24,844 nucleotides of DNA from an uncultured Oscillospiraceae bacterium (GTDB lineage: Bacteria > Bacillota > Clostridia > Oscillospirales > Oscillospiraceae), in contig CAJULM010000040.1 of the NCBI GenBank assembly GCA_910587285.1, positions 1-24,844 of the forward strand. The letters are read 5' to 3'. Position numbers and translations under genes: made by a program. Positions 6,873 to 12,068 of the stretch are shown here, in pieces; positions within the stretch are counted from its first letter, which is position 1; every line of letters starts with the position of its first letter. The notes under the pieces are model-generated. The model searched no databases. It had not been told where the DNA came from and saw only the letters and a list, made by a program, of their open reading frames with translations.

Positions 6873-7208
6873 GTGTTTCAAACCCAGCTCAGGGAGCTAA
6901 GGGAGGCCGCCGGATATAAGTCACAGCAGGCGTTTGCCGACGCTTTTGGCGTGGCCCAGTCCACTGTTGGAGGCTGGGAAGCTGGGAAGCGGGAACCTAA
7001 TTACGAAACTACCATGCGGCTCGCGCGCTTTTTCGGGGTATCTGTTGACCGCCTTTTAGGCCTGGATGAAGAAAAAAAAGAACCCACCCCCGTTTCCGAG
7101 AGTGGGCCGCTGTTATATCCGCCAGAATATGATTTGCTTAGTTCTTCGGACAAGGAGCTTGTGGACAACATGATCCGTTCTTTAGCAAAGAAGCAATCAG
7201 CCGATTAA
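6873..7208 (+). CDS. CI-like Xre-family repressor
   Basis: 111 residues from GTG 6873, preferred because GGGG lies 9 nt upstream; ATG 6858 in the same frame lacks an SD. The HTH_3 domain is near the N-terminus (KSQQAFADAFGVAQSTVGGWEAGKREPN), with the typical FFGVSVDRLLGLDE ending. A short acidic tail follows (SSSDKELVDNMIRSLAKK). It has no peptidase domain, so RecA-driven self-cleavage is not expected. It is divergent from the Cro-like gene and probably maintains lysogeny. Its last 71 nt overlap an opposing small gene (7138-7266). Confidence 0.85.
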   Translation: MFQTQLRELREAAGYKSQQAFADAFGVAQSTVGGWEAGKREPNYETTMRLARFFGVSVDRLLGLDEEKKEPTPVSESGPLLYPPEYDLLSSSDKELVDNMIRSLAKKQSAD

Positions 7209-7266
7209 CTTCTTGCTTTTCGGATTCTGGCAACGATAAGTACAACTTCAACACTTCATCATCCAT
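7138..7266 (-). CDS. 42-residue acidic small protein, antisense to the repressor 3' end
   Basis: An ATG at 7266 follows GGGGGG at 6-nt spacing. The product is 42 residues, with a helical LSLPESEKQEVNRLIASLLKN core that resembles short Clostridia proteins and is unlikely to be random. A consensus promoter (TTGACA-17-TATAAT, 7302-7330) starts transcription about 30 nt upstream of the ATG. The gene converges on the repressor and overlaps it by 71 nt, so its transcript is also antisense to repressor mRNA. No function is recognised; a regulatory role in the switch is inference. Confidence 0.5.
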   Translation of the reverse strand: MDDEVLKLYLSLPESEKQEVNRLIASLLKNGSCCPQAPCPKN

Positions 7267-7301
7267 CCATATCCCCCCTGCGTGTTGTTTATCTGTTCTC
7301 G

Positions 7302-7330
7302 ATTATAGAACATTAGTTCCAATATGTCAA
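7302..7330 (-). promoter_or_regulatory. Consensus promoter with inverted repeat over the -10 box
   Basis: Minus strand TTGACA (7325-7330), 17 nt, TATAAT (7302-7307), a perfect match to the sigma-A consensus. TGTTCT (7294-7299) and AGAACA (7307-7312) form an inverted repeat spanning the -10 element and make a probable operator. It is upstream of the 42-residue gene. Confidence 0.8.
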
Positions 7331-7388
7331 TACACAGGCTTTAAAATCTTTTTTCTATGGGTCCGCTTTATGGCCCACTTAATAATTT

Positions 7389-7446
7389 GAGTATAGAAAA
7401 ATTACTTTCGCCAATCTTTTGGTGAAATAATTTTTACTCAAGTAAC
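7389..7446. repeat. Long imperfect hairpin in AT-rich intergenic DNA
   Basis: TTGAGTA...ATTACTTTCGCCAA on the left and TTGGTGAAATAATTTTTACTCAA-type sequence on the right fold into a stem of more than 20 pairs with a 4-nt loop. There is no clean T-run on either side. It lies between the two similar minus-strand promoters and may act as a terminator or attenuator. The rest of 7267-7622 holds those promoters and the palindrome at 7589. Confidence 0.45.
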
Positions 7447-7478
7447 CGTTTTTATTTTTACGCCCTGTTCTGATTTCC

Positions 7479-7507
7479 ATTATAGGATTAAGCTTCCAAT
7501 ACGTCAA
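7479..7507 (-). promoter_or_regulatory. Second, duplicated minus-strand promoter
   Basis: Minus strand TTGACG (7502-7507), 17 nt, TATAAT (7479-7484). The spacer begins TATTGGAA, as in the promoter at 7302-7330, and AGAACAG follows in both, so the pair looks like a tandem duplication about 177 bp apart. No ORF follows before the hairpin at 7389-7446. Confidence 0.6.
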
Positions 7508-7588
7508 TGCTCCAAATGTTGGTAATATTTTTGGGAGATAAATCCAGAAAATTTGTTCACATCCGCCGGAGGGCGGGAAAAAATAAAA

Positions 7589-7607
7589 TGTGCCCGAATC
7601 TGGCACA
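7589..7607 (+). promoter_or_regulatory. 19-nt palindrome directly before the exonuclease SD
   Basis: TGTGCCCGAATCTGGCACA: TGTGCC and GGCACA are perfect inverted arms around a 7-nt centre. It ends 3 nt before the GGAGGG SD of the gene at 7623. It belongs to the recurring palindrome family described in the findings. Confidence 0.65.
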
Positions 7608-7622
7608 TTTGGAGGGTATGCG

Positions 7623-8516
7623 ATGCCACACTTCATCGTATTCATTGACGTGGAGACCACTGGCATTAATCCAGCTCAAGATGCCATAGTTCAAATCTCC
7701 GCCATTAAATTTTTTGGAACTCAGGAAATTGATAGATTTAATACATACATCAACCCAAACCGCTCTATTCCGCCAGAAGCAACGTCAATTAACAGCATCA
7801 CAGACGCCATGGTAGCAGATGCCCCTCCAATTCACGCCATCAAAGATAAGTTCTTTGACTTTATAAAACATTCTGTCCTTGTCGGCTATAATGTGACCTT
7901 TGATTTGAGTTTCATTAGTGCGGCCTATGGTGCCGCACTTCACGGAATACCCTATATAGACGTGATGAATTGGGCACACACATACTTAGACTTGCCAAAT
8001 TACCGTTTAGAAACTGTTGCAAAATATCTTGGCTTTCACGCTACAGGAAGCTTTCATGATTCGTTAACCGATTGTGAAGCCACTGCCAACATTTTTTGGA
8101 AGCTTTGCGTTCAAGAATTATCCAGCGACTCATATATTTTTCATGCACCTAAGCCAGCAAAAAGGAAGAAATTCGATAAATTTTGCCCCAAAGAAATTGT
8201 CCCAAGGACTACACCAACAGATACAAGCCACCCCTTATACGGGAAAAAGATTGTTTTCACCGGCGATCTGTCCATCACCCGCCATGAAGCGGCACAAATG
8301 GCAGTAGATGTTGGGGCAAGTGTAAAAAGCACCGTTTCCAGTAAAACAAACTATTTAATCGTCGGTGTACAGGACCCGACCGTTGTTGGATCAGGTGGAA
8401 CAAGTGGGAAAGAAAAAAAGGCATATGAATTAAACGCGCTTGGCAAAGCTTCTATCAAAATAATTACTGAGAGTGAGTTTATGTCCTTATTGGGGGAGGT
8501 CATTCAATGTGGATAA
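7623..8516 (+). CDS. DnaQ-like 3'-5' exonuclease fused to a BRCT domain
   Basis: 297 residues from ATG 7623, with GGAGGG 6 nt upstream. The N-terminal RNase T/DnaQ fold carries all DEDDh residues: D9 and E11 (FIDVETTG), D94 (GYNVTFDLSFI), and H145 and D150 (HDSLTD). A linker (about 172-202) leads to a C-terminal BRCT domain (203-292, GKKIVFTGDLSITRHEAAQMAVDVGASV). Known relatives degrade single-stranded or 3' DNA/RNA ends; BRCT usually binds nicked DNA or protein partners. The gene lies between repressor and integrase, where prophages often carry accessory genes, and is clearly AT-richer than the replication operon. It overlaps the next gene by 8 nt, implying a two-gene unit. DNA repair or phage defence are possible roles, both inferred. 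Confidence 0.85.
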   Translation: MPHFIVFIDVETTGINPAQDAIVQISAIKFFGTQEIDRFNTYINPNRSIPPEATSINSITDAMVADAPPIHAIKDKFFDFIKHSVLVGYNVTFDLSFISAAYGAALHGIPYIDVMNWAHTYLDLPNYRLETVAKYLGFHATGSFHDSLTDCEATANIFWKLCVQELSSDSYIFHAPKPAKRKKFDKFCPKEIVPRTTPTDTSHPLYGKKIVFTGDLSITRHEAAQMAVDVGASVKSTVSSKTNYLIVGVQDPTVVGSGGTSGKEKKAYELNALGKASIKIITESEFMSLLGEVIQCG

Positions 8517-9057
8517 CCAAATAGCATTGATTGGCTTCGAGCCGCCAGAGTACTACGAAAAAGAATTCCTCTCCACCATTGAAGCGGACCTGCGGTCCGC
8601 AGTCAAAGCTATGGGAGGGGATGGCAATTTATTGTCCATTACCTCCACCAAGTCCACAAAGTCATCCGCTGGCGGTTATACTGCGGTCAAATTTGGCAAC
8701 TTAACTGCATTCCGGCTCAAAATTCGTGGAAAGCAGCACTATATTTCTATCCCTTTGTCTCTTTCGGACTTGATTCCAGCAGATTTCCCGTGCAAAAAGT
8801 TACCTTCTGACGAAAAGTATTACCGAATTCTCATTACGGATGAGCATCCGCTTGAAAGCTATATCCCTTTTCTTATCCAAGTAGTTGCCGCAACTGTAGA
8901 TAGATATCCCAAAGAATGGGACTGCTGCTCCCGATACTTAGAATGCAGTGATGCAAAAACCTGTGTGCATCCGAATAAAGAGTTTGCCTTAGGCTGCGGC
9001 TATCGAAAAATTTTGAGTAACGGGCACATTTTCTACGGGAAAAACAGAAACATTTAG
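8509..9057 (+). CDS. Cysteine-rich partner protein of the exonuclease
   Basis: 182 residues from GTG 8509, with GGGGGAGG upstream. The start overlaps the exonuclease stop by 8 nt. The N-terminal 130 residues are a mixed alpha/beta region without recognised motifs. The C-terminus has C139, C140, C146, C152, H154 and C163 in a WDCC...CSDAKTCVHP...LGCGYRK array, very likely a metal-binding module, followed by GHIFYGKNRNI. Similar Cys-rich tails occur next to exonuclease genes in other Clostridia as far as I recall, which would make this a conserved pair. The biochemical role is unknown. Confidence 0.7.
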   Translation: MDNQIALIGFEPPEYYEKEFLSTIEADLRSAVKAMGGDGNLLSITSTKSTKSSAGGYTAVKFGNLTAFRLKIRGKQHYISIPLSLSDLIPADFPCKKLPSDEKYYRILITDEHPLESYIPFLIQVVAATVDRYPKEWDCCSRYLECSDAKTCVHPNKEFALGCGYRKILSNGHIFYGKNRNI

Positions 9058-9110
9058 CTCGTACTCTATTTTGGGTAGAACCCCTCCCGTCAAAGAGCAG
9101 GGAATAGGGA

Positions 9111-9129
9111 TGTGCCCGATTCGGACACA
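9111..9129 (+). promoter_or_regulatory. 19-nt palindrome before the coiled-coil gene SD
   Basis: TGTGCCCGATTCGGACACA, with 7-nt arms carrying one mismatch around GATTC. It ends 3 nt before AAGGAG, the SD of the gene at 9145. It is identical to the copy at 9458-9476. Confidence 0.65.
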
Positions 9130-9144
9130 GAAAAGGAGCGCCCC

Positions 9145-9453
9145 ATGAGCAACGAAGAAAAGATTTTAGCAATCCTGGAAGAACACAGCAAGATGTTTGA
9201 GAAAATGCAGGCAGATATTTCTGGCCTAAAAGCTGGTCAATCCGCTATGCAGGACGACATCACCGGCATCAAACTCCGTCTGGAGCTTGATGTAGAAAAG
9301 CGATTTGATGCCGTAAATGAGGGCATCGACGCCATCCTGGCACAGCTGACGCCCAAGCGGCGGGTGGACGAGCTGGAATCTGACGTAATCGTTCTGAAAA
9401 CTGCGGTTAAGATGCTTACCCAAGAAGTGGCGGAGCTGAAAAAGGCGCAGTAA
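9145..9453 (+). CDS. Small coiled-coil protein in the mobile element
   Basis: 102 residues from ATG 9145 (AAGGAG 6 nt upstream). Almost entirely helical with heptad patterning: EEKILAILEEHSKMFEKMQADI, then LRLELDVEKRFDAVNEGIDAIL and a C-terminal VAELKKAQ. It is paralogous over its C-terminal 60 residues to the chromosomal gene at 11596, beyond the attachment junction. It lies directly upstream of the serine integrase and in the same direction. It could be an integrase partner such as a directionality factor, but no sequence motif shows that. No membrane span is visible. Confidence 0.7.
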   Translation: MSNEEKILAILEEHSKMFEKMQADISGLKAGQSAMQDDITGIKLRLELDVEKRFDAVNEGIDAILAQLTPKRRVDELESDVIVLKTAVKMLTQEVAELKKAQ

Positions 9454-9457
9454 AAAA

Positions 9458-9511
9458 TGTGCCCGATTCGGACACAACCACCCCCGCCCCGGTGCCGTCA
9501 CACCGGGGCGG
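9458..9511 (+). promoter_or_regulatory. Double-hairpin leader of the integrase
   Basis: The 19-nt palindrome TGTGCCCGATTCGGACACA (9458-9476) is followed by a perfect 11-bp stem, CCGCCCCGGTG (9484-9494) and CACCGGGGCGG (9501-9511), with a 6-nt loop. No T-run follows. The SD TAGGAGG begins at about 9518. The leader could control integrase translation. Confidence 0.55.
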
Positions 9512-9532
9512 ACTATTAGGAGGCGAATCCAT

Positions 9533-11038
9533 ATGCCGCCAAACGATAGAGATATGCTGGGCAAAACCGCCGCCGTATATCTCCGAAAATCCAGAGCGGA
9601 GGAAGGCATGGAGACGGATGAGGTGCTGCGCAACCATAGGCAATGGCTGACGGAGTGCGCAGACCGGCACGGCCTGGATATTGTAGCCTATTTCCCCGAG
9701 GTCGTCAGCGGTGAAAGCCTCTATGCCCGCCCGCAAATGCTACGAATGCTGGAGGCCGTGGAGGCTGGGGAATATGACGCGGTGCTCTGCATGGACCTGG
9801 ACCGGCTCTCCCGCGGCCGTATGAAGGACCAGGGCATGATTCTGGATGCCTTTCGGGACAGCGGCACACTCATTGTAACGCCTGACAAGGTATATAACCT
9901 GACAGATGAAATTGACGACGAGCTGGCCGAGTTTAAAACCTTTATGTCACGGCGGGAGTATAAAATCATCAACAAGCGCCTGCGCCGGGGCTTGCAGCGC
10001 TCCATTCAGGACGGCTGCTACGTGGCCAATGCCCCATATGGCTATAAAAAAACCACCATTGACCGCAAGCCCACCCTGGAAATCTACGAGCCGGAGGCAC
10101 AGTTTGTACGTCTCATGTTCGACCTGTACACCCATGGGTACGGCTGCAACTACATCGCTGGGCAGGTCAACGCAATGGGGGCGCGGCCCCATCGCTCCTC
10201 CCAATTCAACCGCAGCAGCGTTGCTAAGATCATAACAAACCCCACATATATTGGCAAAATCGTCTGGAACCAAAAGACGCATATCAAAAAAAGTACCAAA
10301 GGCAATCAAAAGCACATCACCATCTACAACCCCAGGGAAAAGTGGACCATCACAAACGGCCTACACCCGCCGATCATAGACACACCGACGTACGAAAGGG
10401 CGCAAGAAATTATGCAAGGACGATATCGCCCATCCAAACAGGATGGAACAATTAAAAGCCCCCTCGCAGGGCTCGTCAAATGCGCGAATTGCGGCGGGAA
10501 TATGCAGCGGCTGATTATGAAAAACGAGCCCTATTTGCTTTGTCCCAGGAAGGGCTGCTGCGCATCGGCTAAGTTTACCTACGTGGAGAGCGCCGTCATT
10601 GACCATCTGGCGGAGACGCTGGAAAAGCTGGAGCAGGAGCGGCCGGAACACACGACAGACACAGCTCCGCTGGAGCTGGCGGTCGCAGCCATAGAAAAGG
10701 AGCTGGCTGCGGCGGCCCGCCAAAAAACGCGCCTGCATGAGCTGTTGGAGATAGGCGAGTATGACCTGCCGACCTACCGCGAGCGCATGGCCGCGGTGAG
10801 TGAAAAGCTGTCCAGCCTGGAGGCCAAGCGGGACGACGCGGTGTGCCAGCTGGAGCAGGCCAAAAATTTTGACCCGAGCGTACAGGCGGAAAATATCAAA
10901 AATGCGCTGAATGCATACCAGTCAAGCGACGCGGCGACAAAAAATGCCCTGCTTCACTCTGTTATCAATCACATCGTTTACAGCAAGGAAAAGAAATCAA
11001 AACCCATGGATTTCAAGCTTTCTTTTTACTTAAAGTGA
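9533..11038 (+). CDS. int: Large serine recombinase (integrase)
   Basis: 501 residues from ATG 9533 (AGGAGG 9 nt upstream). The resolvase catalytic domain has the nucleophile S20 in YLRKSR and the LDRLSRG motif at 89-95. A recombinase domain follows (about 165-290, with NAPYGYKK and NPTYIGKIVWN), then a zinc ribbon (C317, C320, C337, C342/C343) and a coiled-coil insertion (about 365-450). It catalyses site-specific attP x attB recombination through a serine-DNA intermediate. It sits at the element's right edge, about 40-50 bp from the proposed attachment junction, as is usual for such integrases. It is preceded by a coiled-coil gene and a structured leader. Confidence 0.92.
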   Translation: MPPNDRDMLGKTAAVYLRKSRAEEGMETDEVLRNHRQWLTECADRHGLDIVAYFPEVVSGESLYARPQMLRMLEAVEAGEYDAVLCMDLDRLSRGRMKDQGMILDAFRDSGTLIVTPDKVYNLTDEIDDELAEFKTFMSRREYKIINKRLRRGLQRSIQDGCYVANAPYGYKKTTIDRKPTLEIYEPEAQFVRLMFDLYTHGYGCNYIAGQVNAMGARPHRSSQFNRSSVAKIITNPTYIGKIVWNQKTHIKKSTKGNQKHITIYNPREKWTITNGLHPPIIDTPTYERAQEIMQGRYRPSKQDGTIKSPLAGLVKCANCGGNMQRLIMKNEPYLLCPRKGCCASAKFTYVESAVIDHLAETLEKLEQERPEHTTDTAPLELAVAAIEKELAAAARQKTRLHELLEIGEYDLPTYRERMAAVSEKLSSLEAKRDDAVCQLEQAKNFDPSVQAENIKNALNAYQSSDAATKNALLHSVINHIVYSKEKKSKPMDFKLSFYLK

Positions 11039-11180
11039 TAGGTTTCTTTTTAACCATAAATATATAATACGCTGTATCTTCTTCGCGGCAGCTGTCAAAA
11101 ATTTTTCGGGTGTGGATGCATACGGCCTCGCGGATACCGGCAGTATCGCAAATGGGGCCCGGCTCAATGAATTCGGCCAT
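11013..11180 (-). pseudogene. 5' fragment of a conserved chromosomal gene cut by the element
   Basis: An ATG at 11180 with GGGAGG 7 nt upstream opens a 55-codon frame. Its first 33 residues (ICDTAGIREAVCIHTRKIFDSC at 10-31, then RE) match the start of a hypothetical-protein family widespread in Clostridia that, from memory, continues with DKDC.EDLRV and is much longer. Here the frame turns into unrelated residues (EDTAYYIFMVKKK) and stops inside the integrase gene. The natural continuation should be at the element's other end, outside the window. This identifies the insertion target. Confidence 0.6.
11076..11090. other. Predicted attachment-site junction
   Basis: The chromosomal gene on the minus strand stops resembling its family within about 11076-11090, 38-52 bp beyond the integrase stop codon. 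Serine integrases normally leave attP halves beside int. The exact crossover dinucleotide cannot be read without the other junction or an uninterrupted homologue. Confidence 0.5.
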
Positions 11181-11410
11181 TTTCGTACCTCCCGATCATG
11201 GTTGATAAGAAAGGACGCCAGCATGGCGTTCCCCTTCCACTCCCATGGTATGCACGCAGGGTAAAACGGTGAGGCGCTCCGCTGCTGGCTCCTTTGCCCG
11301 TGATGGATACCGTGCCGAATAGGCTTGGTATCCGAACGCTCGTTTCATACGGCCGTCACTCCCTGGCCGAAAAGATTTTTATCACAAATCGCCAGATGCG
11401 GAAATTTTTA
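11181..11410. other. Intergenic DNA with hairpin and LexA-like site
   Basis: No convincing gene. It holds the SD of the disrupted gene, an inverted repeat GGATACC (11305-11311) / GGTATCC (11327-11333) with GCC/GGC nested inside, and CGAACGCTCGTTTC at 11333-11346, which fits the Gram-positive LexA pattern CGAAC-N4-GTTYC. A 50-residue minus-strand frame exists but is weakly supported. Confidence 0.35.
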
Positions 11411-11439
11411 TTTACACCATCGGCTATTCGCTGTATAAT
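11411..11439 (+). promoter_or_regulatory. Promoter of the chromosomal coiled-coil gene
   Basis: TTTACA (11411-11416), 17 nt, TATAAT (11434-11439). It leaves a leader of about 150 nt before the ATG at 11596; the palindrome TGTGTTCGAATGGAACACA (11565-11583) closes that leader. Confidence 0.7.
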
Positions 11440-11564
11440 TGAGTACAAAGTACGCTCGCCCAAAGAAGAACTATCCCCGTTTCCAGGCGCAGGCTCGAGC
11501 TCACAAAAAATACATCCAGCCGGTAAGAAGATGCATCCCATCCACCAAAGGGTAAAAACAGCAG

Positions 11565-11583
11565 TGTGTTCGAATGGAACACA
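11565..11583 (+). promoter_or_regulatory. 19-nt palindrome before the chromosomal coiled-coil gene SD
   Basis: TGTGTTCGAATGGAACACA has perfect 7-nt arms around GAATG and ends 2 nt before AAGGAG. Compared with the copy at 9111, both arms changed together (TTC/GAA for CCC/GGA), so symmetry was kept. Confidence 0.6.
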
Positions 11584-11595
11584 GAAAGGAGCCCT

Positions 11596-11988
11596 ATGAA
11601 CAACGAGGAAAAGATTTTAGAGCTATTGACCCAAATGCAGCAGGAGCAACGCCAAATACGCCTGGAACAGCAGGAAATGCGCGAGGAGCAACGCCAAATA
11701 CGCCAAGAGCAGCAGGAAATGCGCGAGGAGCAACGCCAAATACGCCAAGAGCAGCAGGAAATGCGCCAGGAACAGTTGAGGATGCGTGACGACATCACCC
11801 GAATCAACCTCCGCCTGGAGCTGGACGTGGAAAAGCGTTTTGACGCTGTGAATGAGGGCATCGACGCCATCTTGGAAAAACTCACCCCAAAAAGCCGGGT
11901 GGATGCGCTGGAGGCGGACGTAACCATGCTGAAAACCGCCCTTCGGGTGCTCACTCAGGACGTTGACCAACTCAAAAAGGCCCAATAA
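11596..11988 (+). CDS. Coiled-coil protein with 14-residue tandem repeats
   Basis: 130 residues from ATG 11596. The N-terminal half contains three 14-residue repeats of the EEQRQIRQEQQEMR type, encoded by 42-bp tandem units, and forms a long charged helix. The C-terminal 65 residues (INLRLELDVEKRFDAVNEGI and on to LKKAQ) closely match the coiled-coil protein at 9145 inside the mobile element. No membrane span or enzymatic motif. It is driven by the promoter at 11411 and ended by the bidirectional terminator shared with purA. Function unknown. Confidence 0.7.
   Translation: MNNEEKILELLTQMQQEQRQIRLEQQEMREEQRQIRQEQQEMREEQRQIRQEQQEMRQEQLRMRDDITRINLRLELDVEKRFDAVNEGIDAILEKLTPKSRVDALEADVTMLKTALRVLTQDVDQLKKAQ
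11641..11766 (+). repeat. Three 42-bp tandem repeats within the coiled-coil gene
   Basis: Units at 11641-11682, 11683-11724 and 11725-11766. The second and third are identical, so copy number may vary between strains without breaking the frame. Confidence 0.9.
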
Positions 11989-12023
11989 CCACCATGCCAA
12001 GCGCAGACTAAAACATACGCAAT

Positions 12024-12067
12024 AAAACGCCCCACTCCACAGTTGCGGAGCAGGGCGTTTTCTTTTT
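12024..12067. terminator. Bidirectional terminator between the coiled-coil gene and purA
   Basis: AAAACGCCC (12024-12032) pairs with GGGCGTTTT (12053-12061), with partial pairing inside and T-runs on both strands (TTTTCTTTTTT on +). Confidence 0.85.
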
Positions 12068-12068
12068 T

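Larger units (their letters stand above)
1..11085. mobile_element. Right part of an integrated phage-like element with serine integrase
   Basis: The segment carries a leftward replication operon (initiator, DnaB-like helicase, ParB-domain protein), an Xre repressor pair with divergent promoters, and a large serine integrase at its right edge. The right boundary is placed near 11076-11090, where a chromosomal gene on the minus strand loses its expected reading just beyond the integrase stop codon. The left end lies outside the window. No structural or conjugation genes are visible here, so prophage versus integrative conjugative element cannot be settled; the genetic switch and phage-type small proteins favour a prophage or a phage-derived element. 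Confidence 0.8.

Noticed and set aside
7379..7666. 95-codon minus-strand frame over the exonuclease leader
   Set aside because: It crosses a promoter, a long hairpin and the palindrome at 7589, and has no SD; composition is not protein-like.
9112..9144. N-terminal extension MPDSDTEKERP of the coiled-coil protein (and the similar extension at 7590 of the exonuclease)
   Set aside because: These residues are simply the translated palindrome; strong SDs just after it place the starts at 9145 and 7623.
11191..11363. Possible 50-residue minus-strand ORF upstream of the disrupted gene
   Set aside because: Only a weak GGGAG upstream, no recognised family, and it overlaps the hairpin and LexA-like site; support is too thin to list as a gene.
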